From Datisca glomerata (Eukaryota; Streptophyta; Magnoliopsida; Cucurbitales; Datiscaceae), in assembly GCA_003255025.1 (NCBI GenBank), contig QANY01008056.1:2009-66008 (forward strand): 64,000 bases of DNA, in the 5' to 3' direction. Of the stretch, positions 25,401 through 37,030 are shown one piece after another. Positions within the stretch are counted from its first letter, which is position 1; every line of letters starts with the position of its first letter. The notes under the pieces were generated by a model, which made no database searches, had not been told where the DNA came from, and saw only the letters and a list, made by a program, of their open reading frames with translations. The position numbers were made by a program, and so were the translations under genes.

Positions 25401-28400
25401 AGTGTCCTACTAAATGATTTTGAGAATTAATGTCTTCATATCAACGTATCATTTTTATCTTTTAGTATGCTTGATTGCTTGGAGACCTCGTACTTATCAA
25501 AAAAGTCCTTGGAGACCTCGTAGATGGTGATGAGTGATCAGTTTTTCCCCTGATAAGTGAAGTAATATGTAATACGATTCACAAAAAAACTTAAAGAGCT
25601 AGGTGCAATGTGACCAGTTTGTAATTGTATATATCCCTCATCTGATCATTGACAGTCCTTTTTTGTTTTGTATTTAATTTTTGTTCATGTACGCTTCAGA
25701 CAATGGACATTAATAGATAAAATGATGCACTCATACATTGAGGTCTACTTCACAATGCATAGTATTATATTCATTGAAAGACACTGTAGTCTGTACCCGT
25801 AGGAATGATGAATATATGACTTTCTGAAGTGAAGGAGAAGCACTAAGTTACCCACTTTTTATGTAAACGAAAGATAAAATAATTGTAGAGAACACCAAGA
25901 AAAGGAAACAACTATATAAGTTACTACTGAATGGCTTAGTCATCAGATGTTTTTTCTTCATTAAATCTATGCAGGGAGGAGGCCTCAAAATCTGAGTTTG
26001 TCCTTTCCTCTGGTGCTGTTTCATTACTACGTTCCTCAAAGGTACAATTTTCATACCTGAGTTTAATGTTGTGAGTTTTTGTACGTTCCTTATGTTTTTT
26101 TTTCAAAAAAGGAACTTTCACTCAGACAAAAGTTTGGAATGAATTATGTTTTTATCTTGATCGCCAACTTCCATTTTTTTCGTTTCTTTTTAAGTGTAAA
26201 ATAAAAGTAAAATACCAATCCCAAAATTACATAAAGGGGCTTTAACAACATAATTTTTGTTTCAGTGGTGAGTGATGCAAGTAATACATGTGGACTTCTC
26301 TCTTTCTTTTTCCAGCATGTTGATTACAACCAACAAATATTGATATGTCATGTATTGTTAATTTTAACTATTAAAAGATATTCTTGAACGAGAGTATTCT
26401 CAACTTTTTACTTAGAAATTTAAAGAGTGGAAGGATCATACTATCAACTTGGTTATATTGCTGGTTTTAGTACCTGCAATGAGACAAAATGCGATGAAAA
26501 ATGCTTCTTATACAGGTTGATGTGTTTTACTTGTGGGGTTATTGGTAATGATGATGTATTACTAATCTGCTGGTGGGTATGGCTTATATTCTCTGTTTCG
26601 TGCTAATCTTTTACTGTGGCTACAACTGTTCTCTCATCCTATTATTTGTAATGTTTTTCTTTTGTTTTAGGTAAATTCCAGTTTTTAATAAAAAACAATT
26701 GCCATTCTCATCACATTTACCCTTCCCCCACATATTTTGGGAAAAACCAAATGCCAACTCATTATTGTGCTCCCGACAACCCTTTTTTTCTGTTTGGCAT
26801 TGATACCATCAAGGACAAGAAGTGAGTGGGTAGGTCGAAACTGATATGAAGAAATGGGGAAAACTCAATCAGGTGCTGGCTTACCGCTTACTAGCGGAGA
26901 AAAGGTTAAAATAGAAAGAAAATAGAGTGGACTTCTTATGTCCTTGAAATGGTTACTGCAAATATAAACATGATGGGATATGGCATCCCATACCATATAT
27001 ACTTATAGACATTAGACATTTATCTCTTCAGCTTGAACTCAAACACTAAGGCTGAGCAATTCAAAAAATAATAAATTCCAGGAATTGGCAGGTAAAGAGG
27101 ATGCTTATTTCATTGCATGTGATAATTGGCTAGGAGTGGCTGATGGAATTGGTCAGTGGTCACTTGAAGGTATTATGTCGATCTTTCTTATTCTATGCAG
27201 CCATTAACTCTCTTTGTATACAAAGAAGTAATTTGCCCATTGATTCCATATCTAACTTGTTTCAATAGATAAAAGTAGAAGAAATACTGTATTGAGTTAC
27301 ACAAATCTAGATACAATGGGTATTTATACCCAAAGAAGAAAAACAATAAGAGCAATTACTAAACTATCCCTAAATTAAAATAAATAAATAAAGTAAAAAC
27401 ATTCTTATATTCAACACTTCCCCTCAAATTGGTGCATAGATGTTCACCATGCCCAACTTGCGAAGAGTGGACTTAAGTATAGATGGTCCGGCTGGCTTCT
27501 TAAGAGCATCAGCAGCTTGTTTAGATGAAGGAACAAACTTTGTAGAAATAATTCCAGACCAAACTTTCTCTTGGATAAAGTGGATGTCAACCTCAATATG
27601 TTTGGTCCTCTCATGCAGGACAAAAATCTGAAGCTAACATGATAGATGACTTATTATCGCAATACAGAGTCGGCGGCAAACGGGTAGGGAAACCAAGTTC
27701 TCCAAAACAGAGTAGAGCCAAAGAACCTCACATGCCCCTTGAGCTATAGCCCTATACTCAGCCTATGCAGAAGACCGAGAAACCACAGATTGCTTCTTAC
27801 TTTTCCAAGAGATAAGATGATTCCTATAAAAAGAATAAAAACCAGATGTAGATATTCTATCGGTCTCAGACCCAACATAGTCAGCATCATTAAAGCAAGA
27901 TATATCAAACCTGTTCTTGGAGTCATATAAAAAGACCAAGACTGGGGCAAGATTTCAAATACCTCAAGATATGAAAAGCAGCATCCATTTGATGTGACTC
28001 ACAAGACTCACATCAAATGCTAGGTCAGGACGAGTGTTTGTCAGATAAATACGTCTCCCGAACAACTTTTGATACATACTCGAATCTGTCAATGGTTCAC
28101 CAGATCCAACAGAAAGTTTTATGTTCGGATCCATATGAGTGGATGCATGTCTACATCCTGTCATCCCAGTGTCACTGAGAAGATCAAGTACATACTTCTG
28201 CTGCGACAGAGAAATACCACTCCTGGAACAAGCTATCTCAATCCCCAAAAAATATTTCAGACCACTCAGATCCTTCATACTTCTGCTGCGACAGAGAAAT
28301 ACCACTCCTGGAACGAGCTATCTCAATCCCCAAAAAATATTTCAGACCACTCAGATCCTTGATGTCAAACGCTGAACTAAGATCTTTCTTGACCCCAGCA

Positions 28401-31400
28401 ATGCCTAAAGTGTCATCACCTGTTAAGATAATGTCGTCCACATAAACTGATAAAATAACACATTGTCCCGTCGGATTCCGTTTGATAAAGCACGTGTGAT
28501 CAGAATAGCATCTCAAAAAACACAATCGAAGGACAACCTCACTAAATCGAACAAACCAAACTCTTGGAGACTGTTTCAACCCATACAACGATTTTCTCAA
28601 ACGACAAACTTTCCCAAAATACTCCCCCTCAGCCCGAAACCCCGGTGGAGGATCCATATAAATCTCCTCATCCAAATTGTCATTCAAAAAAGAATTCTTG
28701 ACATCCATCTGATGCAAGGGCCAAGAGTGGGAAGCAGCAAGAGAGATAATGAGTCGAACAGTAGTAAGTTTAGCAACTGGGGAAAATGTGTCAGTAAAAT
28801 CTTTGCCTGGAATCTGATTAAAGCCTTTGGCTACTAGACAAGCTTTGTATCGATTAACCTTACCATCATCAAGTTGAACACCCAACGACAACCAACCGTC
28901 TTCTCTCCCTCAGAGATAGCAACCAAGTCCCAAGTATGATTGTTCTGTAAGGCAGTCATCTCATCCTGCATAGCAGTCATCCATCGGGGGTCTAATTTTG
29001 CCTCCCTGAAAAGAACTAGACAAAGCATTATATGAAATATGGTTCTCAATAGGGTGATTGGTAGAGCAAGATAAGGTAAGACGGTTTGGGGGACGACGAT
29101 CCCTTAAAGGATATCGCCGAGGGGGAGGAGAGAAAGATGGCTCAGTACCTTCATTCAATGAGGAATCGTGGGCAGGAGTATGTGAACGACGACTATACAC
29201 ATGAGTAGGAGAATCTGTAACAGGAGGTAAAACGGAGGAAGAGACAACAGGAACATCCATATAGGTAGGGTTAGTAATAGGAACATCATAGAAGTAAGAT
29301 CAATAAAAGGAACAGGACGAGGACACTCCTCAACAGGTGAAATATGAGGCCTACGAACGTCAGACGTGCTAAAGAAGGGGGTATCCTCCCAAAAGGTCAC
29401 ATCCAAGTAGTTGAGAAAATGCTGAGTGGAAGGATCATAACACCAATACCCCTTTGACAAGAATAACTCGTAAAAGCACACCGAATTGACTTGTCATCCA
29501 ACTTTGTTCGAGAAGGGCCTTTGTCCTGAACAAAGCAAACACAACCAAAAACTCTAGGAAGAATGGGAAAAAGAGACATTTCAGGATGAAGAACACCTAA
29601 AGGAATCTTTCCCCCCAAGATCCTACTAGGCACCCTATTAATCAAATACGTGGCTGTCAGAACAGTCATGTCCAAACAGATTGAGGAACAGGCATACCCT
29701 TTAGAAGACATCAGACAACACCCATAAGATGACGATTTTTTCGCTCAGCTACCCTATTTTGTTCAGGGGTATACGGGCAAGTAAGTTGCTGGAGAATACC
29801 AAGGTTAGATAAATTAGTGACAAGATCACTTGTAACGCCCCGATCCCCAAGGGTTTAACATATGTGTAATTTTACAATTTTGAAATCCCCAATTCGAAAC
29901 AAACCCTATTTGAGAAAATTCTCAAATTGAAATTCTTAATTTACCCATGATAGAAAAACATTAACCTTAAATAGCGGAAACATTAACTTATCCATGGTCA
30001 AAATCTTAATCATTAAATAGCGGAAGCGATAAAGTATCTTAAATGCATAATTAATAAAACCTCAAAAAATTGAAATAAAGTCAAAACTTGAAATCCATAA
30101 TTCATGAAGCTTTCACTAATCATAAATCGTAGAAAAACATAACGTAAAATAAACTACTGAATTAAACAGAGAACGTTTTCTCTAGTTTTAAGTCAATTTA
30201 TAAATTGAAAACATAAATTTCTCTAATTCAACTTGTTATGGTAGTCTCACTTATGTTGCTCGCAATCACCATCTGCATCATAAACAACTGTGGGGGGATG
30301 AGTATTTTAAAATACCCAGTAAGCAAACTCATATAATAACATGCATCCACATGTCATAAATGCAATCATGACATAATATAACTGAACTTGACATATATCA
30401 TAAATGAAATAAAGTAACGTACTTGATCATGACATGACTTAACATAACACGTAGATAACACGTATGTCAAACAGAATCATATAACAATCTTAATCATATC
30501 TTGTCTTGGCATGTCCCCTAGTTAACAACCTAATCAGAACTGATCACACATTAACTGAAACACGTCATGACGAATTGGGCGATGAAATAGATGGCACACA
30601 TCGGATGACGAAACAGATGACACACATTTGGCGACAGAACAGTTGGCACGCAGGTGACGGAAAACGTGAACAGATAGCACCTCATGAGTGACGGAAAACA
30701 TTTACAGATGACACCCAATGTATGACCAAAACATGAACAGATGACACCCTATGTGTGACGAAAACATGAACAGATGACACCCCGTTCGTATAACAGAACA
30801 AAACGTGAACAGTTCTAATTTCTTGTTAACTAAGGGTCGTGAGTTCATATCTTGCTTAATTACCACTTGACTGAATTAACTTCATAACTTGCAGAGTCCA
30901 ATGTATAATAATTAATCAGATAATGCATACTGACACATGTAACAAAATCAAACATGACAACATACTAACGTAAAATCAGTCATAGTCAAATATTTATCTC
31001 ATGATAATCAGATTAATAACTGAACAATAAACAATTACCAAAGTGTTAACGAAATATAATAATTATTGAAAAACGGTTAAACAGATATTAAATACATGAT
31101 ACTATTATAATATTAGAGTCACGTCATTATATAAGTCAATTTACACAAACATGCATATGAACATGACATGCTTATAGACAATTAAAACTGATGAGAATAA
31201 CACATATTACATTTATCACACGTGGGTCACATTACAATGTAAATTCACTTACACAAAGCATAGACATTTATCACACATGGGTCACATTACAATGCAAATT
31301 CACTTACACAAAGCATAGACATTTATCACACATGAGTCACATTACGATGCAAATTCACTTACACAAAGCTTATACAATTATCATACATGGGTCATATTAC

Positions 31401-34400
31401 AATATAAGTTCACTTACACAAAACATATACATTTATCACACATGGATTATATTACAATATAAGTTCACTTACACAAAGCATATACATTTATCACACATGA
31501 GTCATATTATAATATAAGTTTACTTATCTGAAGCGGAAGAATGAACTAAACAATTAACGACTTGAAATCAAAAAATATATAATCATTAAATTGTTTTGAA
31601 ATAAAACAATATAAACACATTTTTAATATCATAAAATAAAAGAGATTTAATTAAAACGGTGCGAAGGGGTCTGAGCGAGTTCAGAAGACAATGCTTTGGG
31701 TCAGAAATTGAAAGATTAAACTTGGCCAAACGGTTCAAACCGGGCTGGTTCAGACCATTCCGGTTTGATTTTATTTGATGGGTCGGTTCAGACCGGTCCG
31801 GCTAAGCTGAACCGGTCTGGATTAGGTTGGACCGGTCCGGGTTGACTGAACCGGTTCGGGTAAGCTTCTATCTGGTCGGCAAAAACAAACTGGGTCATAA
31901 GACGCAGTTACAGTCGAAATAGAGGGCGAGAGAAAGAAAGAGAAAATAGGGAAGGGGAAAGGGGGGCCTCGCGATAAACCGTCGGTGATGGTGGAAGCAG
32001 AGGGAGAAAAAGAGAGACAGAGAGAACGAGAAGGTGAAAGAAATCGAGAGGGGAAGAAAAACAGAGGGAATCTGAGAGGGGAAGAGAGAGAGGGATAAAG
32101 AGAGAAGCAGAGAGAGAAAACGAGAGACAACACAAAGAGGAAGAGACAAAGTAGATGAGAGAGAAATAGAGGGTGAGTGAGAAGGAAATAGAGGGAGAGA
32201 GAGGGGAAGGGGAAACAAAACAGGGGAGAGAGAAAAGACAGAGAAAGAAGAGAAGAAGAAGAAAAGAAAAAACTTACCGATGATGGAATGTCGACGGCAA
32301 CAGCAAGGAGCAAGAAGAGAGAAGGAGAAGAAAACGTAAAGAATGTGGGAGAACAGTTTCATTGAAGAGGGCTGCGTGGGGTGAGATGGAGAAGGAGAAA
32401 TATATAAAAATTAGGTTAGGGCTAGGTTAGGGTGTAAAGAGATGTATGGTGTGAGTTAGTGCTAAAACATTATAATATAAAACTCTTTTACATTGAAAAA
32501 TTAAATTTTAAACTAAACCCTATATAATTAAAATTGTTTTACCAAAATTACAAATAATCCCTTTTTAAAATCACTTTATCTTTTAAATCAATTTTATGAA
32601 AATGCTCCTTTACGAAGGGTCGGGATATTACATCACTAGTAATGTATTCCCCCCCTCCCCCCCATTATCAGACGGAATACTACACACTACAATATTATAC
32701 TGAGTTTTTATCATGATAAGAAACTGTTTAAGCACATTCGAGATCTCAGACTTTTTCGTAAGTAAATAAACTTAAGTACACCTAGAGAAGTCATCGATAA
32801 AAGTAACATAATAACAATGTCCAGACATAGAAATAACAGGGGAGGGACCCACACATCAGAATGAATTAAGTCAGACATAGCAAACGACCTATGCATGTGT
32901 GAAATATAAGGTTTTCGACAATGTTTTGAGAGTTGGCAAATCTGACATTGAAAATGAAAATGTTTGCAGGCATCAACTAAAGTGGGAAATAACAAACAAA
33001 GGTACTGAAAGTTGACATGTCCCAAACGGGCATGCTAAAGCCGTATGTCTTTAGCAGAAAAAGAAACAGGGAAATCAAAAACAGTAGAGGAAACAGCCTG
33101 TAATACTGAATCTGGTGGCTAGAGAGGTGGTGGGTCCTCGAAGTAATATAGTCCATCTCGCTCATGTCCCCCAGCAAAAATCCTCCCTGAACTTAGGTCC
33201 TGTAGAAAACAACTATCAGTTAAGAAAATGACAGCATAGTTTAGAGGTTTAGCAAGACGGCTCACAGATAAAATTTAGGAATATGAAAAATTGAGGAAAG
33301 GGTAAAATCAGGTGAAAGTTGTACACTCCCCATACCACTCATACTAATCATAGAATCGTCTGCCAGACGCACAAAGCTATGAACAGGATCCAAGGGTGTG
33401 GAGAATAGAGACAAATCACCAGTCATATGATCATTAGCACCGGAATCCAAAACCCATTTAAGTTTCTCAGAGCGGACATGAAAAGCAGTGGGAATACCTG
33501 AGGCCAAAGAGGTAGGAGGGGTAGCAAAGTTGTGTCCATTCAGCAGGACGCTAGTAAATCTCTCATCGGACACGGGATAATCTAGATATGGCTTAGTAGC
33601 AACAGCAAAACCTGAAGATTCAGACATCTCAAATCCAAGAAAGCAACACAAAGTGCCAAAAAATCCGACGGAGAGACAAAGAAAGATTGTTCACAACCTT
33701 CTATATCATGAAAAAGTTAAAAAAAATGTGACCAAACTGTGGTTTACAACCCGAAAATCACTGGAAAATAGAGATGTTTTGAGATCACCTCATACTAAAT
33801 TTGAACTTTTTTTCCTTGTTTGTTATTTTTCTACGTCATGTGCGAAAATGGATCAATCTTATCACTTGGATCTTGCACTATGTATACTACTAGTTCTCAA
33901 TAACTCTAAAACTAGTTCTTGTGTAGTAATCTATTATAAAATAGTGTATCATATTTGTATTACGTTATTACGTTCTTTTGATCGACCGTGTTTGTTCATT
34001 TTTATTCATTGCTTTTATGAACGAAAAAGGTATCACTGTAGATATTGAACTTGTTGATCCTTGGAAAGGGCCTAAGTTAGTTTCCTTAAACAATCCCAAG
34101 AGGATAATATTCAAACTCTGTAGTTTACGGTTTTCTGGTGCATTTCACCAAGAAATGTTATATGTCATTACAATAAAAGTTTTATTACAGACTTTTAATT
34201 GTAAATATAAAGTTGTCAACCAACTATATAGAAAATCCTTTTAAATATAATTAAGAAGTTAACCAAGTGCGGCAGCTCAACTGGTAAAGCCTTGGGTATG
34301 CTCCCCAAAGGTCCCATATTCGAGCTAGTTCTTGTCACTGGAGATTTACCCGGTCGTTAACTTCAGGACCTGTGAGAATTAGTCGGGCAAAGCCCGGATA

Positions 34401-36643
34401 CCCGCGTTATCAAACAAAATATATAATTAAGAAGTTTCTTCTGTGAAGACTCTATCATCTCTCTTTACACATTATGTCATCAGTCCCAACAGTTCATGAA
34501 AGTTGAATAATGAGTAATGTATTTCTGAGACGATTTTTCAGTTACTAACTCAAGTAATTGTGCATGATTTTGAGCAAATAATGCCATGATCCCAAACACC
34601 TTTTGTCACCTTCGTGTTTCTCTTGCTCAGTTTTCTAGTGTGTGGTTAGTTACTCATTCTTCTTCTTTCTAATTCTTCAGGGATAAATTCTGGACTGTTT
34701 GCCCAGGAACTAATGGAGAACTGTAAAAAGTATGTGCTGGATTGCAGAAGTCCGTTTCCCAAACCAGAGGAAATGATTGCCAGAAGTGTTGCAGAAAGCC
34801 ATTCTTCTGGATCATCTACGATTTTGGTTGCTTACTTCGATGGGCAGGTACAAAAATTCTCTACTTTTTCCACATTGTGAAGTCTATTAGCTTCATGGAT
34901 ACTGCTTTAGTTTTACTTTTATGTCTATTTGATGTTATATGGTGTGGAGGTAGCATTTAGAGCAAATTGTTATTCAGTGGGTTGGCTAAATAAAGTACAT
35001 TATAGCTGCCAAGATAGGGACTTCAGGCTACCTCCTTTTGGTTAAAGATGTCTGGTTCTTATTAGTCACTAGTTAATGCATCTTCCAAGGATTTGAAGTT
35101 AGTTTACAGAAGAAAATTAGAAAGCAAATTATCTCATCAGGAATGCTGAGGAAGATTTACTTTGAGATAAGAGATTTGTCCTAGCAAACAAATTATTTAC
35201 AGGTGCACATAAAGAAGAAAACGGTTTAGACGCAGTCATATTCTTTTCTGTATGTATGATAAAATAAGAAAGAAAGTTGATTACACTAACATCTAATGCG
35301 TGAAAATATTAAAAGCTCGATAGAGTATTTTGATTACACTCTCATGATGCCATAAATTAATTATGTCTATAATTTTAAATTACAGGCTCTGCATGTGGCT
35401 AATATTGGAGACACAGGTTTTTTCATCATTAGAAATGGTGCAGTCTTCAAGAGATCATCTCCAATGGTTCACGAGTTCAACTTTCCTTTACACATTGAAA
35501 GAGGTGATGATCCCTCAAAACTCATAGAGGTATGTATGATGAACTAAATAATAGCCTCAATGTATGTTGAAGTAAGTCTTTGGATATGCATCAAAGAATC
35601 AAAGGTCATTTGTTTCATGATTCTAAACAAATCATGGAAACTTTGAAAATAAGCTCGTCAAGGGTTTATTCATTAAATTTTTAACATCATAAAACATGTT
35701 TGTTGGAAGTAGTATCTAAAAAGATGATCTTAGATTAAACACTTGGATAATATATTTAACTATCCATCAACACTTTAAATATTAAAGTACTTTAGTTTTC
35801 AATTGTAATTCTTATATTGGCTTTATAGTTTTGTACGCTTCATTTAATTATTATATTCAGGGATTTTATTTTAAATTTTGATTAATAACATCTATTGTTA
35901 ATTCAACTTTATTTTGGTGTTTCAAACATTTTATATCGTGGAAATAGTAAAAGAAAAAGAGAGATAAAGTGACAATTGAATTCAGCGAATCAGAATAACT
36001 CTTTGTTGTTTTCCAAATGCTTTCGCCTTATTTAATAATCAAGTTGAGAGACTTATTTCATTTTATTATCCCTGAAGAAATGCAAAAGGATTTCATGATG
36101 CGTATATGCTTAGGAAGGGGAAGGGAAAGATTATAATTACTCAGTAAAAGTCTTCCAATTACAATATGTTGCCTTTTTAGGAATACATAATCGACTTGGA
36201 TGAGGGAGATGTGATTGTTACAGCAACGGATGGCCTTTTTGACAATTTATATGAGCAAGAGATTGCGTCAATTGTATCCAAGTCATTGCAAAGAAGTCTG
36301 CAACCTCAAGTGCGTGGTTCACTCCTATCTTATTTACATTTTCAAATTATCTTCTTGATAATCTATCGTAGAGTTTGCAGTGAACTGCAAGCTTTGTTTA
36401 TCAACAACTTGCAGTCTTTTGAGTTGCCTAGGTGGCTTTCCGTTTTCTTTTTTTTTTATTGGGTCTTGGCTTCATTTTCAGGAAATAGCAGAGTTCTTGG
36501 CTGTAAGAGCACAAGAAGTGGGTAGCTCAGCATCTGCAAGAAGTCCATTTGCTGATGCAACTCAGGCAGCAGGATATGTAGGATACACGGGAGGCAAGGT
36601 TGATGATGTGACTGTCATCGTTTCGGTAGTACAAGAAAGATAA
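22441..36643 (+). CDS. PP2C62: Protein phosphatase 2C, PPTC7-like, probably plastid (PP2C62 type), 9 exons
   Basis: Metal-dependent Ser/Thr phosphatase. Exons: 22441-22672, 22973-23910, 25272-25366, 25975-26041, 27082-27169, 34681-34847, 35386-35529, 36181-36309 and 36482-36643. All introns are GT-AG, phases agree throughout, and the product is 673 aa. Residues 1-75 are Ser/Arg-rich with few acids, like a chloroplast transit peptide. Residues 79-440 are a long acidic, poorly conserved region, mostly exon 2. The catalytic domain spans about 445-673. Metal-binding aspartates lie in KEDAYF (D451), VADGIGQW (D465), TATDGLFDN (D594) and VDDVTVIV (D662); VANIGDTGF is at 533-541. Exon 3 uses the donor at 25367, because the earlier GT at 25355-25356 would break the frame. 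By memory the long N-terminus and domain match Arabidopsis PP2C62 (At4g33500, about 720 aa). Intron 5 (7,511 bp) is swollen by transposons. Exon 8 has a near-identical copy at 42 kb. Confidence 0.9.
27258..27416 (-). repeat. 3' LTR of the intron-5 copia element
   Basis: 159 bp, TGTTTCAATAG...TTCAACA on the + strand (TG..CA termini). It includes GGGTATTTATACCC at about 27320, with a TATA-like core on the minus strand. It is followed at 27417 by the complement of a polypurine tract (TTTGAGGGGAAG on the minus strand). Confidence 0.65.
27420..28891 (-). pseudogene. Copia reverse transcriptase and RNase H relic
   Basis: The RT frame at 28891-28238 contains [42 protein letters not shown] and the catalytic [12 protein letters not shown]. 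The RNase H end at about 27480-27420 reads [13 protein letters not shown]. The frame is broken by an 85-bp tandem duplication at 28191-28360 and by several stops around 27.6-27.9 kb. Non-functional. Confidence 0.8.
28191..28360. repeat. 85-bp tandem duplication inside the RT relic
   Basis: Units 28191-28275 and 28276-28360 differ at one position by eye (CTGGAACAAG against CTGGAACGAG). The unit length is not a multiple of three, so the duplication shifts the RT frame. Confidence 0.85.
28892..29830 (-). pseudogene. Copia integrase C-terminal part and RT start
   Basis: On the minus strand from 29830 down: [17 protein letters not shown] (integrase core end, about 29800-29745), then [18 protein letters not shown] and [10 protein letters not shown] (29680-29510), a proline/serine linker, then the RT start ([20 protein letters not shown] at about 28990-28930). 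Multiple frame changes. The upstream part of the integrase continues above the solo LTR at 32633. Confidence 0.75.
30565..30790. repeat. Tandem ~32-bp repeats in the solo LTR
   Basis: About seven degenerate units built around GACGAAA..ACATGAACAGATGACACC. The same array, slightly changed, is in the second solo LTR at about 52500-52730. Confidence 0.7.
31209..31530. repeat. 55-bp tandem array, six copies
   Basis: Units start at 31209, 31264, 31319, 31374, 31429 and 31484. Each begins ACA(T/A)TTATCA and contains CATGGGTCA and TTCACTTACAC. The last copy is cut at TATCTGAAGC. The corresponding part of the second solo LTR (about 53100-53230) has only about two units, so copy number has changed since the copies separated. 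A 108-codon frame across the array is a by-product of the repeats. Confidence 0.85.
32638..33651 (-). pseudogene. Copia gag start, protease and GAG-pre-integrase
   Basis: The minus frame 33651-33262 starts with a copia gag N-terminus ([19 protein letters not shown]), then goes straight to the aspartic protease [19 protein letters not shown]. The frame at 33025-32711 holds the GAG-pre-integrase zinc region ([20 protein letters not shown]) and the integrase start (SDLIHSDVW). Most of gag is missing through an internal deletion. Confidence 0.75.
33652..34244. other. Remaining PP2C intron 5 sequence
   Basis: AT-rich intron DNA between the copia 5' leader and the SINE. No LTR copy of 27258-27416 was found here. 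Confidence 0.4.
34245..34436 (+). mobile_element. tRNA-derived SINE with 16-bp target duplication (PP2C intron 5)
   Basis: The body is 34261-34420 (160 bp). The target duplication ATATAATTAAGAAGTT is exact at 34245-34260 and 34421-34436. Pol III promoter elements are visible: box A-like CAGCTCAACTGG (34273-34284) and box B-like TATTCGAGCTA (34317-34327). The 3' part (GGGCAAAGCCCGG, then ACCCGCGTTATCAAACAAAA) resembles the tail of a common dicot SINE family. It is GC-rich compared with its surroundings and sits about 245 bp before PP2C exon 6, in the sense orientation. Confidence 0.85.
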
Positions 36644-37030
36644 AAGCTCTTGATGTGAGTTTGTTGATATTCTTTGTATATGTTTCATTCAATTCTTGGT
36701 GCATTTGACTGAGACACAAAATCTCTTTTTCTTTTCCATGAATGTCATGTAAGAATTTTCTTTTATGAAATTATTAGCTAAGGATCTGTACAAAAATTCT
36801 GCCCTTCCAGTCTTTTGGATTAACTCCTGCTTGACTGGTTGTGACAAGCGAAGGCACCTACTTTATAATTAGGGTTAATTACACGCAAGTTCACTTTCGC
36901 ACTGTAATGTATAAATAATTTCCGAAACACCTAAACGCCCTAATGTTTATAACCCTGTTTCACATTGCACTCTCTTCACAAGTCACTCACAATTTTCAAT
37001 GAAAAACGCGGTGCGTTTCATGTGGTCGTG
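36644..37030. other. PP2C 3' UTR and downstream spacer
   Basis: T-rich 3' flank with a likely 3' UTR up to about 36790. From about 36868 there is a dispersed-repeat-like sequence (AGGGTTAATTACACGCAAGTT) of the kind that flanks plant MITEs. No gene. Confidence 0.35.

Larger units (their letters stand above)
29831..32632. mobile_element. 2.8-kb solo LTR (probably Ty3/gypsy, Tekay/Del-like) nested in the copia element
   Basis: It begins TGTAACGCCCCGATCC and ends GGGATATTACA, with TG..CA termini, and is flanked by the 5-bp duplication TCACT (29826-29830 and 32633-32637). There is no internal coding region, so it is a solo LTR rather than a full element. TGTAAC..GTTACA-type long LTRs are usual in chromoviral Tekay/Del elements; the lineage is inferred. 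It contains two tandem-repeat zones and a GA-rich tract. A second copy lies at 51677-54622. Confidence 0.75.
27258..33651 (-). mobile_element. Ty1/copia element, antisense in PP2C intron 5, 5' end lost
   Basis: On the minus strand the order is gag start, protease, GAG-pre-integrase, integrase, RT, RNase H, polypurine tract, LTR, which is the copia gene order. The 3' LTR is 27258-27416. The gag N-terminus (MSESSGFAV, 33628) jumps almost directly to the protease, so most of gag is deleted. No 5' LTR or tRNA-Met primer site was seen above 33651. A 2.8-kb solo LTR splits the integrase. Because the element is antisense to the host gene, its own splice and poly(A) signals would not disturb PP2C transcripts. 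Confidence 0.8.

Noticed and set aside
27840..27840. A possible new host gene within PP2C intron 5
   Set aside because: All coding signals between 27.26 and 33.65 kb are copia domains on the minus strand.
31191..31517. 108-codon frame with repeated [12 protein letters not shown] units
   Set aside because: A by-product of the 55-bp tandem repeat; absent from the other LTR copy.
31822..32362. Long minus-strand Ser/Leu/Phe-rich frames in the first solo LTR
   Set aside because: They are translations of a GA-rich tract; open frames arise from composition, and the same tract in the second copy gives different frames.
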